DNA of 64,000 bases from Mariannaea sp. PMI_226 (lineage: Eukaryota; Ascomycota; Sordariomycetes; Hypocreales; Nectriaceae): the NCBI GenBank assembly GCA_024336345.1, contig JANFOG010000004.1, forward strand, positions 2,790,001 to 2,854,000, given 5' to 3'. The notes under the pieces are model-generated. The model ran no database searches and was not told where the DNA came from. It was given only the letters and a program-made list of their open reading frames with translations. Below, piece after piece: positions 38,001-48,440 of this stretch. The first letter of the stretch is position 1, and every line of letters starts with the position of its first letter. A program made the translations under genes and the position numbers.

Positions 38001-40073
38001 GATGACCGATTGCGGTGGGGCGTGAGACAGTATTATCATAAATGCTTGGGGTCGCACAATGGATATGGATATGGAGCTCGAATGACGCCTAGCAAGGTAT
38101 CGCAAGCTGCCGTGGTTGGGATCAAAGGGGGAGGCGACGGCTGGTGAGGGCGCAAACAAACGAGCCGACGAGGCGGACGGACAAGGCTGGAATTCGGGCG
38201 TAACGATGAAGGGACCGAGCCAGGTGAAGGATGTCTGGAGGGAGAAAAGAAGGAAGATGTATCTGCGCTCTACCCGCCGATGTTAGAGCATATCCTCAGA
38301 GACAGCAGAGTACGGCAGCAGCAGCGTTTGTTGAAGCTAGGAACGCGGTCTAGTTGAGGGCGGATGACGATAGTTTGTTGGTTGCCCAGTGCCCGCGGCT
38401 GGTGGATCGATTGCGCCAGCCAAACCGCGGCATCAGATGGCAGCAGCCCTGGTGGGAGAAGGAAAAACGACGGCGCCGTAAAAGGAGGATGAGAGGAAGT
38501 GAGAGACAAAGGAGATTGCAGACAACGGCGAAGGGTGGTAGGAGACGGTGACCAAAAAACGTACGAATGCACGGAAACGACCTGGGATTCTCGCGTTGAG
38601 GTTCTGTTGTGGAGCGAGTAGAGATGGAGGAGGTTCCATCCAAGGCGTTTGGTTGGTTGGTTCCCCAAGCCTTGCCTTGAGGTCAAGCCACCAAGCGCGG
38701 CTCACCCGACCAAACCTTGAGAGGCTTAAGAGTGTGGCTGGTGGCCCAAGAGCGACAGCGAAAAGGGAAACGTATCTTGAATGAGCCACAAGAGCTGCAG
38801 CCTTTTCGCGGAGTTTACTTGGTTGAGGCGTGTGCGACTGTGGCTAGTGAAGACATGGAGTCGGAGATCGCCCAATGACCTAACTCTGTGTGGTCTTCTG
38901 GGGTGCAACGTGCCACCCAATCCGGGCCTCCAATTGCAGAAGTAGATGCTGCTCCGTGTCTGTGCTCCGCAACTACCTGACCTCATGTCTTGTCCACCCC
39001 CCGCTTCGCCCAACTCTTGTTGCCATTTGTTTGATTAGCAACTCAGTGTAGAATCGAAAACCACTGTCGCTGCCGATTGGGATCACTGGCTTTAATTGAA
39101 TAGTCTTTTTTTGTGGCTTACTCAGTTAGCTCCATGTGCGATTTGCTTTGAAGTATCTGCAAATAATTATCGTTGCTAGCTGTCGATGTGGCGTGTGTTG
39201 TCTGTTGTTACGATGTACCAGATTCCCAAAGACCAACCCATTTGAGAGCTCTACGATGAGATTTGAACTACAGACTCGAATAGGTGGCATACGCTGGCCA
39301 TCCCCTTGGGTCCCGCATGAGCGTTTTTGGACCCAAATTCTTATATCGAAATACTTTCTCTCTACGGGATAGAAATTACACCCAGGCTGCTGGAGGTATC
39401 GTACCCTTCGAAGCTTTCTGAGTGTCTCAGTGGGTTTCACGATAGGGGTCCTAAAACCATGCCTCTCTTGCTCTCCCCAGTGTGTTAAGGACGAATAGAA
39501 AACTACTACTGAGGTTTATTCAAATCTCTCCCAATGCCAAAAATCAATGTATTTAAAGTCTTTGATCAAATTGAATCGAATTATCAACACTAGGAGCGAA
39601 GCAGCGCCAGGATTGCTTCGGATACAGAGGGCTTCTAGTTGAGACGTTTTTGCAGCGCGTGGTAGCTAGAACGCAGCGGATGTTAGTGCTGACAAGGCCT
39701 GTAAGCCAGCTTCGGTCGATCTTGTTGGCGCTGTCTCGCCGTGTCATGTAAGATTGAATCGTCCTTAAATCCATCTGCTCGTCAAAACTCCAATCTCAGA
39801 TATTCCGCATCGAATCGTCTGTCGTCGCTAACCTCCGATGCATCTAGTTGTCATGATGGAAAATGCCCTTCCACACGCCACATCTCCTAGTCGGAGGAAA
39901 TATCACACCGATTGTCCATTCGGGTTGGTGCCTCCAGTCACTAGCACCTGCGGTTTCTTTCAAACATGTCCCCGCCTGGCTAACTCATTGACATTCAGCG
40001 CCTCATTTGCGCCGACCTGCTCGACTTCATTTGTCAAATCCGAACTGCCCCAGCAGGCTGGTATTAGTTCACC
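38001..40073. other. Divergent intergenic region with an upstream ORF before the SDR gene
   Basis: 2.1 kb between divergent genes. Open frames at 38.3-38.8 kb are composition artefacts. A 79-codon frame at 39838-40077 ends with TGA overlapping the SDR start codon as ATGA and could act as an upstream ORF if it is transcribed. Confidence 0.5.
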
Positions 40074-41153
40074 ATGAATACCATCACTCAGGCTTTCCCA
40101 CCAAAGCCCAAATTCAACGACGCTGATGTCCCCGACCTTTCAGGCCGTGTCTGTCTAGTTACTGGAGCCAACACGGGGGTCGGCAAGGAGGTCGCCCAAA
40201 TACTCTACGGCAAGAATGCAATCGTCTGGGTTGCCTCACGCAACGAGGAAAAGGGTCGGGCTGCTATCGTAGAGATCATCAAGAAGCACCCATTGTCCAA
40301 GGGAACTATCAAGTTTCTCAAACTGGATCTCGCAGACTTGACGACAATCCCCGATTCGGCCAATAAAATCCTTGCTGCCGAGACAAGACTTGATCTCATC
40401 TTCAACAATGCTGGCGTCATGATGCCCCCCCAAGGCTCGAAGACCAAGCAAGGCTATGAATTGCAGATTGGCACCAATTGCGTCGGACCTTTCCTCTTGA
40501 CGAAGCTCCTCACCCCTCGCCTCATATCCACCGCCAAGCTCGCGCCCAAGGACTCTGTGCGTGTTGTCTGGGTGTCAAGCTCTGCTACGGATCTCCTTGC
40601 TCCCAAAGGTGGCATTGAGCTTGATAACCTAGATTACCACCAGGATAGAAGTACCTACTCCAAGTATGGAACCAGCAAAGCGGGAAACTATTTCCATGCT
40701 ACCGAGTTCGCCAAGAAATATAGACAAGACGGTATCCTAAGCATCGTGAGTAGCCTGAGTGTCCGATGCAAAAATAGATGGCTCTTTGCTGACTTGATAC
40801 AGCCCCTCAATCCAGGCAACTTACGCACCGAGCTTGACCGTACAGCCCCTTGGTGGTTGTACTTGGCCCGAGTGGGCACCACCTACCCTCCTCTCTACGG
40901 AGCATACACGGAGCTCTTTGCTGCCTTCTCTCCAGAATTTACCCTTGACAAATCTGGAACTTGGGGTATGTATTAAAGTTTCCATGTTGACCCTGCACTG
41001 TTACTGACATAATTACCAGTCGCCCCGTTTGGGCGTTTCTTGCCAGTTCGCGATGATGTTTTCAAGGGCTCGCTTTCTGAAGCAGAGGGTGGCACGGGCA
41101 TGGCCGAGAAATTCTGGACGTGGTCTGAAGAGCAGGTTAAGCCGTATCTCTAA
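40074..41153 (+). CDS. Short-chain dehydrogenase/reductase (retinol dehydrogenase/WWOX-like)
   Basis: NAD(P)-dependent oxidoreductase of the classical SDR superfamily; substrate unknown. Exons 40074-40745, 40803-40965 and 41020-41153 give 322 residues. The dinucleotide site TGANTGVGKE lies near residue 30, NNAGVM near residue 115, and the catalytic YGTSK with an upstream WVSSSA strand follows. The C-terminus ends TWSEEQVKPYL, common in fungal SDRs of this group. Intron 1 (57 nt) is a stop-free multiple of three, so retention would insert 19 residues without a frameshift between the YGTSK site and the NPG segment (NPGNLRTEL). Intron 2 is 54 nt with an ordinary acceptor (ATTACCAG). Confidence 0.93.
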
Positions 41154-41492
41154 GTGTTTAATAGTGTGCGTGGCTGCAAGTAATGAGGATGATGTAACTT
41201 ATGTTGGGGATGGTTATCCCGTCATCGCAGCTGTATTACTACATTGGCGACTAATTTAAATTCTTGAGATGATATATCTTATAGTTATCATGTTGTATCG
41301 GTAGCCTGAAAATGAGATACATCACCGAACGGAACCCATATGCCCTCATCATTCCTATTGCTAGATGCTTGAGCCAAGAGAGCTTGGCTCGTTTCAAGAA
41401 ATGCAATCGGCGGATGGTTGTCGTATTGATCAATAACCCCACAAGCGATCAAGTTTGTTTCCCGGATATCCATTCCCTCATAACTTCATGGC

Positions 41493-41737
41493 AAATGAGC
41501 TGGTCTAGAAAGAAGCGATGATGTTCTTATTGTACAACAATTGGGTGATGCTAAGCTCGGCACTGAGGGTGAGTACATGTCGACCCGAGACCGGACACAG
41601 GCTCCTTTGACAACTCTGCATTGCGCCGACTACGAGCAAATGTGAGCATTAATCCTATCTTTCCCAAACGAACTCCCTAAGCATGAGTTGTGTTTACGCA
41701 GAGTGATTGTCGGTTGGAGCTTTAGTAAGGGTAACTA
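41493..41737 (+). other. Possible coding exons of an unidentified gene (3' part)
   Basis: A frame that opens after a TGA around 41499 reads with protein-like composition through LIVQQLGDAKLGTEG to TTLHCADYEQ. It meets a donor (AT|GTGAGC, about 41642) and, after an acceptor ending TTTACGCAG at about 41701, continues as VIVGWSFSKGN and a stop. No start codon or upstream exon could be fixed and no family is recognised. It may be a gene remnant. Confidence 0.22.
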
Positions 41738-44700
41738 GTTCGGATTGGATGAATATGGGACGCATTCGGCTGTGTAAGAATTCGTTCCATTCGAGCAGGC
41801 TGGAATTTTGGGGTGTTGACATGGTACGCAAAAGAGGTAAAGGGCAGGAGAAGGAGAGACAGAACACGGCGGATACGAATCCGATGCAATAATAAAACTT
41901 TGTCTACAATAGAAAGCTCATTCAGTCATTGTTTCGTCCGCCTTTCTCGTACCTAGGATTCTGGACTCGAGTGGCAGGAGACTCATCTGAAGAGTGCACT
42001 ATTGATGCTCTTTATCAAGTAGCACATGTTATATCTGCTTGTAGCTTCTGGAAAATCGCACTTTTATGTCGTCCTCCGCACTTTCTACTGCTTTTAGCTT
42101 CCTGGCTTCTCATCTAACGATTCTAATAATTGACGATGGCCTCAAAGTTGTGTGTGCAGCATTGGCACCAAACAGCGTGGCTGCTTCTCAGACCATACAC
42201 CGTCTTGGAATAATTCGTATTGCGCATCCACACACAGTCACATTTTGATCTAATACTGCCAATAAAACACACGGAGTCCTGATTCATACATCGCCTTCGC
42301 ATGAGAGTTAGTTTTCTTTTATTTCCTTTTTTTCTTTTACAAAAAAGCACCCAAGGAGGTCGCAAGGTACGGGCTACCTCAGTTTGAAACAACAGTACGT
42401 TCTTTAAAACTTGCCTCAGGTAATAATGTGAATCAACATCCGTAGACGGCAGTCGACAAGTGTGATCAGCAGATGGCTCCCAAATGTGTTTTACTGGTTT
42501 GTGTGTACTGTCTTCTAAATATAGCAACTCGTGGAAAGAAACTCGCTATAGGAGGGGCTGGCTTGGTTGTTTGGGAAAATCCTTTGTCTGGAAACAGAGA
42601 GAACAAGTGTCCGGGAAAATTAAGCCTTTCAGTGGATTTGGTTTCAATGCTGAATTTTGAATTGTCACAACAAACACACGAACGAGAGCAGAGCAATGAT
42701 AACGTGCGAACGACTACAAAGTAGGTAGGCTGCAGGTACTTCCGGAAAACGATGCACAAAGATTGTACAATAATATGACAGATGCTTGGACGCGCGTTCG
42801 GCTCGCCTCATATTTATCTGTCTTTCTGTCGTGGTGTGCTGACGTCACTCAGCATGGCGCGCAGTCGTATCTATATGCATGTGAACAAAGCAAATGACGC
42901 AGTCATGCCATGATTGATGCTACGCGAGGCGAAGGAAAAAGAGAGAGAGCGAGGGGGAACGGCAAGTATACGCACATTAGCATCTATCGAGGGCAGTGCG
43001 TATGCCCTGTAGGAAGTATGGGACCTAATCAATCGTTAAGCTAGCAATATTTCAATCGAGGACGCTGAACCCAGCAGGTAATTATACAGATTAGAACATG
43101 TATGTATTGGGAAGACGGGTGCGTCATGAGTTACATTCCGTATAAACTAATATGTACGCATGCGCAGTGCAGTACATGGATATGATGCGGAGCGCATATC
43201 CGGCTTTAGCTGCTCAACAGAGGACCAGGGGGCGCTCCTGTCTCCACCCGAGTTATTCCCTTTTCCGTAGCCAAGATAGGGGAACTCCACTTCTAGTGAC
43301 CCAAAGCTTCATCGGCTCATTCTATTCTTTTTTATTAATCAGTGCTGTTGGTTTTTCTGTTATTCTTTTTTTCTATTTTTTTTTGTTTCATTCAAGTTAG
43401 CCTTGACCGAAGGCGAACTTTTGGAGATCCTTCAAGCGAGATCAAGAAGAGGTAATCTAGAAGTAAGCCGCTTCTGTCTTTTGGCGGCAGATGCAGTTTG
43501 TCGTTGTGCAATACTTTGTAGCAACTCCAGAGATAATGTATACTTTTGTCGGATTTTTGATTTGATACCGTATCCCAACACGCCGTTCGACATGACATTC
43601 ACACCTTCCCTGTCAAGGAAGGTCCAAGCTTCCTGCACCCCGTCGCCTCGTGCTTGACCTTCCTGGGAGGCAAGTTTGTAATGTACATACTATGTAGTAT
43701 AAGGTGAGGTATATCATCTGAGGCGCATACAGATTGCTGTACTTGGGTATATAAGGTAGCCAGCCAGCCACGAGTCTTGCATCGTAATTTCTGCGGTTCA
43801 AATGCCCTTTAAAATTTGGTAATGCGGTGTAATTAATTATTCATCTTGCTCAGGAAACAAGCTGTATTCATCCATCCATCCATCCATCAAGATCCATCCT
43901 CATGAATAAGGAGTGGCGCTATTCTGCCGCTTTTAGTCAAAGGTGGCCACTGGCAAGGGCCCAGGCCGGTTCACTGGCCCACTAAACCCTTGGCATCACC
44001 CACCAGAATGTCGCCCCTGGGCTAAGACCTTGACCCCTCAATGGTGGTGCTCTTTCCGTCCGCGATGTCTTGGTTGGCTGTCTTCGTAGTGCGTGGTGCG
44101 TGGTGCGTGGTACTGGATGGCACCGGACATGGTATGGGACTTGAAGCAGCGAGCAAGGTGCTGTGACTTCCTGGCAAAGTGCTACCTGTCGTAATTTTTT
44201 TTTTTTTGGGCAGGTAACTTTGCTGAGGAAGTGGCTATGGAGCCCCTCAAGTCCGCGTATTCCGAATCCTTGAATCTTGCTTTGATGCTACCGGTTCCGA
44301 ATAATTAAAGTAGACAACTCCCAACCTCCAACACAAAGTTTGTTCCTCCATAATTTTCGTTCTAGTCCTGTCCGTTGTCGGTCAAACTCATCTTGCCTTT
44401 TCTTGAATGGCTTCGCTGTTGGTGGTTGGGTTCCGCTCGTTATCACTTTATTTCTATACTTGGTTCCCTGTCGACTTTTGACCTGATTCATTCTTGCCTC
44501 TCGTTTTCTCGACAAAGATCCATTCATCTGAGCCTATCTTGCTATTGCCGCTTCTTCGTTCCCTCGATTTTTGCTCAACTCGACCTGCAACAATAACCTT
44601 GCCCGATTGCAACTTCAAACCTTTCGTCTTCCTCGACATGCAGAGATAACACTCGACCCCTGACCCCATCGAAAATATCAACGAGGCCTTCCAACGCCGA

Positions 44701-44786
44701 AAGCTGCCAAAGAGAGCAGCACAAGCTTAGCCTCGAGCTGGCCGTGCAACACAACCTTCCGTCTCAAAAAAAAAAAAATCAGACCA
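41738..44786. other. Intergenic region, no supported gene
   Basis: About 3 kb. It contains a short CATC tandem repeat near 43867, GTGCGTG repeats near 44090 and a 13-A run at 44766-44778 just before the next start codon. An exon-like stretch at 43398-43460 follows a strong pyrimidine tract but could not be extended into a gene. Confidence 0.5.
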
Positions 44787-46376
44787 ATGGTGCAGGGTTT
44801 TGCCAAAGGCGGAGAAAAAGCCGACCTGGTTGCGAGCTGGAGTCGGCCCTCCCGCCGTCATAAAACAAGGTTAAAGCCATGTTGCGTGCCTCTACCACGA
44901 CGCAGAACCGTCGCCCTGGCTCTGCTCATCGTCATAACTTTTTTTTTCCTCAACACCGATTCCGCTTTACAATGCACGCTTCCCTTCAATTTTGGTGACG
45001 ACAGGCCCGATCGCCCATCCTTTCGATATACGGCGACCTGCAATTCTGCAATCGACCATCTCCGTCGGCCCTCGTATGGGCTAACAAGAGAAGTTATATA
45101 CCAGAAGCGCTGCATACGTGCAGTTGTAGATAATTCCGTCGACAGAGCTGAAATCGCCCAGATCTCGCAACCCCTGGTCGGCGAGGGCCAACTCGTTCGT
45201 TTAGACAGGAGGTGTTCCGGATGGCAAGAACCACAATGCGAGCCGGTTACTGTCAGTGTGCCTCCAGCATACCCTTCAAGGGATTACTCCCACATGATGT
45301 TTGGCGTGGCGACGAGCATCGATCGTCTGGTGGATTCTTTGTCATCTTTCCAGAGCTGGCTTGCCCATACGGGTGCGCACCTCATTGCGGTTATCACAGA
45401 TGAGAAAACTTCCTCACGACAATTTGATAAGACGACAAAGCTGTTCCGTGAACATGGAGTAGACCTGACGCTTCTCAAGCCGTGGAACAAGACTCTCAGT
45501 CACAATGAACAGCATTTTGCTATCCTGCGCAATCTACTTGGCCATGCCTCCGAATCCACAAAATGGGTGTCCATTATCGACGACGACACCTTCTTCCCAT
45601 CGCTATATCCACTGGGGCAAATTCTGGAGGCGCAAGACCACACAGTCCCCGCCTATATGGGCGCACTCTCCGACAACTTCGATGCAGTCAAATTTCACGG
45701 ATACATGGCGTTTGGAGGAGCCGGCATCTTCTTGAGCATCGGGCTTCTTCAGCAACTGGACCCTCATATTGAGGATTGTCTATTAGAAGAACACGTTCCC
45801 CAAGGAGATGGTTTGCTACAATCTTGCATATACAACAAAACCAACACTAAATTCACAATTATTGATGGGCTCCACCAATTGGACATGGGCCATGATCTCA
45901 GTGGTCTCTATGAATCCGGCCGTCTACCTATTAGTCTTCATCACTGGAAATCCTGGCACAACGCCCCGGTCGATGAAATGGTGAAGATCTCTGAATTTTG
46001 TGGGAGTTGTTTCATGCAGCGATTCCAGTTCGGCACCGACACGATGCTCTCGAATGGGTACAGCATTGCGGTGTATGCAAATGGGACTCAGGGAATTGAC
46101 TTCTCTCACACCGAAGGGACTTGGGATGGTTATGAGGGATTTGATTGGAGCTTGGGACCAATGCGGGATCCATTAACCCAAGATGAAAAGAAGAGTTATC
46201 GTCTTGTTGAATCTGAGAAGGTGGGGCAACATCTTCGGCAGATCTTCGTTCACCGAGTTGAAGATGACCTTCCCGAGCTTGAAGAAGAGCCAAGCGAGGA
46301 CAGCATCCCAGTGAAATATGACCCTCTACTATGGACTCGGAGAGACGAGGTGGTGGAGCTTTGGTGGGAATTTTGA
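44787..46376 (+). CDS. GT31-like (fringe-type) glycosyltransferase, type II membrane protein
   Basis: Probable Golgi or ER sugar transferase acting on secreted proteins or cell-wall glycans; donor and acceptor unknown. It is a single exon of 529 residues. A basic cytosolic tail is followed by one membrane anchor (about residues 42-56, VALALLIVITFFFLN) and a luminal catalytic domain. The metal/donor-binding DxD-type motif is in SIIDDDTFFPSLYPL, followed by YMGALSDNF and a glycine-rich GGAGIF segment, all typical of fringe-like enzymes. Several Cys and N-glycosylation sequons (NKT, NGT) fit a luminal domain. The start is the first in-frame ATG after the 13-A run and gives a normal anchor. Confidence 0.85.
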   Translation: MVQGFAKGGEKADLVASWSRPSRRHKTRLKPCCVPLPRRRTVALALLIVITFFFLNTDSALQCTLPFNFGDDRPDRPSFRYTATCNSAIDHLRRPSYGLTREVIYQKRCIRAVVDNSVDRAEIAQISQPLVGEGQLVRLDRRCSGWQEPQCEPVTVSVPPAYPSRDYSHMMFGVATSIDRLVDSLSSFQSWLAHTGAHLIAVITDEKTSSRQFDKTTKLFREHGVDLTLLKPWNKTLSHNEQHFAILRNLLGHASESTKWVSIIDDDTFFPSLYPLGQILEAQDHTVPAYMGALSDNFDAVKFHGYMAFGGAGIFLSIGLLQQLDPHIEDCLLEEHVPQGDGLLQSCIYNKTNTKFTIIDGLHQLDMGHDLSGLYESGRLPISLHHWKSWHNAPVDEMVKISEFCGSCFMQRFQFGTDTMLSNGYSIAVYANGTQGIDFSHTEGTWDGYEGFDWSLGPMRDPLTQDEKKSYRLVESEKVGQHLRQIFVHRVEDDLPELEEEPSEDSIPVKYDPLLWTRRDEVVELWWEF

Positions 46377-47029
46377 ATAACGCTGGTGCAGACAGAAGTT
46401 TTACCTTGGGCATGGCGGCGAAATTGGTACATACCAGGCGGGGAAGTCTTTGCATACGGACATTTTACACACATGATACCTGGCACGTGGGCTTCTAGAT
46501 GAATTCCCCGCATAGCGCAATATAGATAATGTTAATGAATTGTTTTTCTTTCAAAAAAAAAAAGTCAAATCGAGAAGTGCCAGAGGTGGAGAGGGGGACT
46601 GGAGGGGAACACAAAGTTGTTACCGGATTCAGGTGAAGACGAGCCGGTCATGCATCCTGCAATCTTGAAGCTAACGTCTGCGCTTCCGCCCTCTCGGCCC
46701 GCTAACAGGATCGGGAGCAGCACTTTCTTTGTAGCTTAATGTAGGTTTGTTCTCCAGCAAGCTTTATCCGGCCAGTAGCGTCTTTTGGCGATATCGGACA
46801 TGTAATGGAGGGTGGACGTGACCCAAGCAATGGCTCGATAGTGGATTCGAAGAGTCCATCGAAGGGAACCTGTTATGTATTATATCTATGTTGATATCTA
46901 TATATTGGGTATCCCTGCATCCTTCGCTAACGTCGCCTGGCACTCATTATTCTTCAGCTCCTTCCCATATACTATACCCCCTTCTCTCACGCTCTATTTG
47001 CACCGCTGTTCACGAGAGACAACAAAAGA
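46377..47029. other. Intergenic region, no gene seen
   Basis: About 650 nt between two + strand genes, holding the 3' UTR of the glycosyltransferase (A-rich run near 46550) and the promoter of the next gene. Confidence 0.6.
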
Positions 47030-48440
47030 ATGCATGACTTGGTCAACCTCACGGCTGTTCCGGCCTTGTTTTGCTTGACCATCCTGGCCATCACGTTCGT
47101 CGTAAGTCTCCTCTGTCTCCCCCCTCTCCTTGCCTCGACTCTGAAATGTTCGTCTGGCTTACTCAACAAAGGCCAAACGATGGATGCAGGTTCGCAGGCA
47201 GCAAGTGAAACGGCAAGAAAGTCCAGCGTTGCTCGAGAAGTCACTGCCTATTGAACCTCTTGACGACTTTGACTGGAAGAATTCTCAGCGACGTAAATTA
47301 CGGCCGTTCAAGCCGACTTATCACATCACCATGGGTATGATCAACAGTGGCACGAAGTTGAGAGGGGCTAGAAGTAGAGTTGGCTAACTGGAGTGGTGGT
47401 TTGTAGCCATCCAAGCTGATACACCCTCGGAACTCATCACGATTGACGAAGACTATCTCGATCGCATCAATATGCGTCGAGATTTACTCGCGCAGCTTGG
47501 CAGCACCGTCCATGGCTTCGTTCCTGGCGGCGAAGCTTCAGTGCGCGAGCTCTACACATATCTCCTTGTAGACTATCTCCCTGCCCGTTTTCCTTCTCTA
47601 TTCAGCATCTCGCCCGACGGTGCAACCTTCACCAACACAATCACCGGAGCCACGTTCTCTACAGTTCCCCCGAATGATATTAACCAGGCTCTCAGAATTC
47701 TGGGCGAAACTGTAGAAGAAGACTTATTCTTGCTGCAGGAGAGTCCGGATGGTCATGGAAGCGTGGCGTTTGTGTGTTGCTTCCCTGCTGGGTTTGACCC
47801 CTCGTCTAAACTAGGAAAGACACTGGCAGAGATTCACAAGCCTGTCCCATCTTATGAGAAAATTCGAACAAGCATGGAGAGGTTCTTTGGAAAGCTGGAG
47901 GTTGGCAAATGTGTCAAGAGAACCAACGTAAGTTATTGCTGTTGTTTTTACCAAGCAGGGAATGAGATGAAGATACTAATGAATATAACAGTGGTCGGTA
48001 CAGACACATACAGATTTGTTTAACAGCAAGGGAAACCACATCAAAGACGGCGATGAGTACCAGGAGAATGAAGAGATTGACATTACCAAGGTAAGGATCA
48101 GCCCTCGCTCTCCCAACTCCCCTTCCTTTACAGCAACAGCAGCAAATCTTTACTTTGTCTTACTTCACCACAAATAAATGGCTAACTAATTACTTGCATT
48201 TATTACTAGACCTTCCTGCGCACTGAGCTACAAACCCTCACTCGGCTCCCCAAGACGCGAGCAATCCTCTTCTCCTTCAAGACGTACCTGTACTCTGTGC
48301 AGCAGATCAAGGACGAAGGTCTGGGCCCCGCCTTTGCCGATGCCGTGGAGGGTCTGGGGAGGGGAAACGCGCCAGGCATGTGGACTTACAAGAGCGCGGT
48401 GCGGTGGGGGAAGCGTGTGTGCGAGTATCTTCGTTCGTGA
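47030..48440 (+). CDS. DUF3445 family protein (heme-dependent oxidative N-demethylase-like), membrane-anchored
   Basis: Member of the DUF3445 family, whose characterised bacterial relatives form the alpha subunit of a heme-dependent oxidative N-demethylase. The fungal substrate is unknown. Exons 47030-47101, 47172-47334, 47407-47927, 47992-48090 and 48210-48440 give 361 residues. Residues 1-24 form a hydrophobic anchor, followed by a basic region (AKRWMQVRRQQVKRQ). The core has PFKPTYHITM near the start, the IDEDYLDRINMRRDLL helix, a central FVCCFPAGFDPSSKLGKTL segment, and the C-terminal LRTELQTLTRLPKTRAILFS block, all typical of the family. All exon phases agree. The 12-nt spacing between the ACTAAT-like branch sequence and the intron 3 acceptor is normal for fungi. 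Confidence 0.87.

Noticed and set aside
38270..38790. Overlapping minus-strand frames upstream of the SWIB gene
   Set aside because: Several frames are open at once on both strands, as expected from composition. Probably promoter or leader.
39240..39320. tRNA-like T-arm (GTTCAAATC) with an A-box-like TGGCCAGCG on the minus strand
   Set aside because: The spacing of the boxes is too short and the flanking bases do not pair into T and acceptor stems.
43398..43560. Exon-like stretch after a strong pyrimidine tract reading TEGELLEILQARSRRGNLE
   Set aside because: The next possible intron would be only 34 nt and no upstream exon or start could be found.
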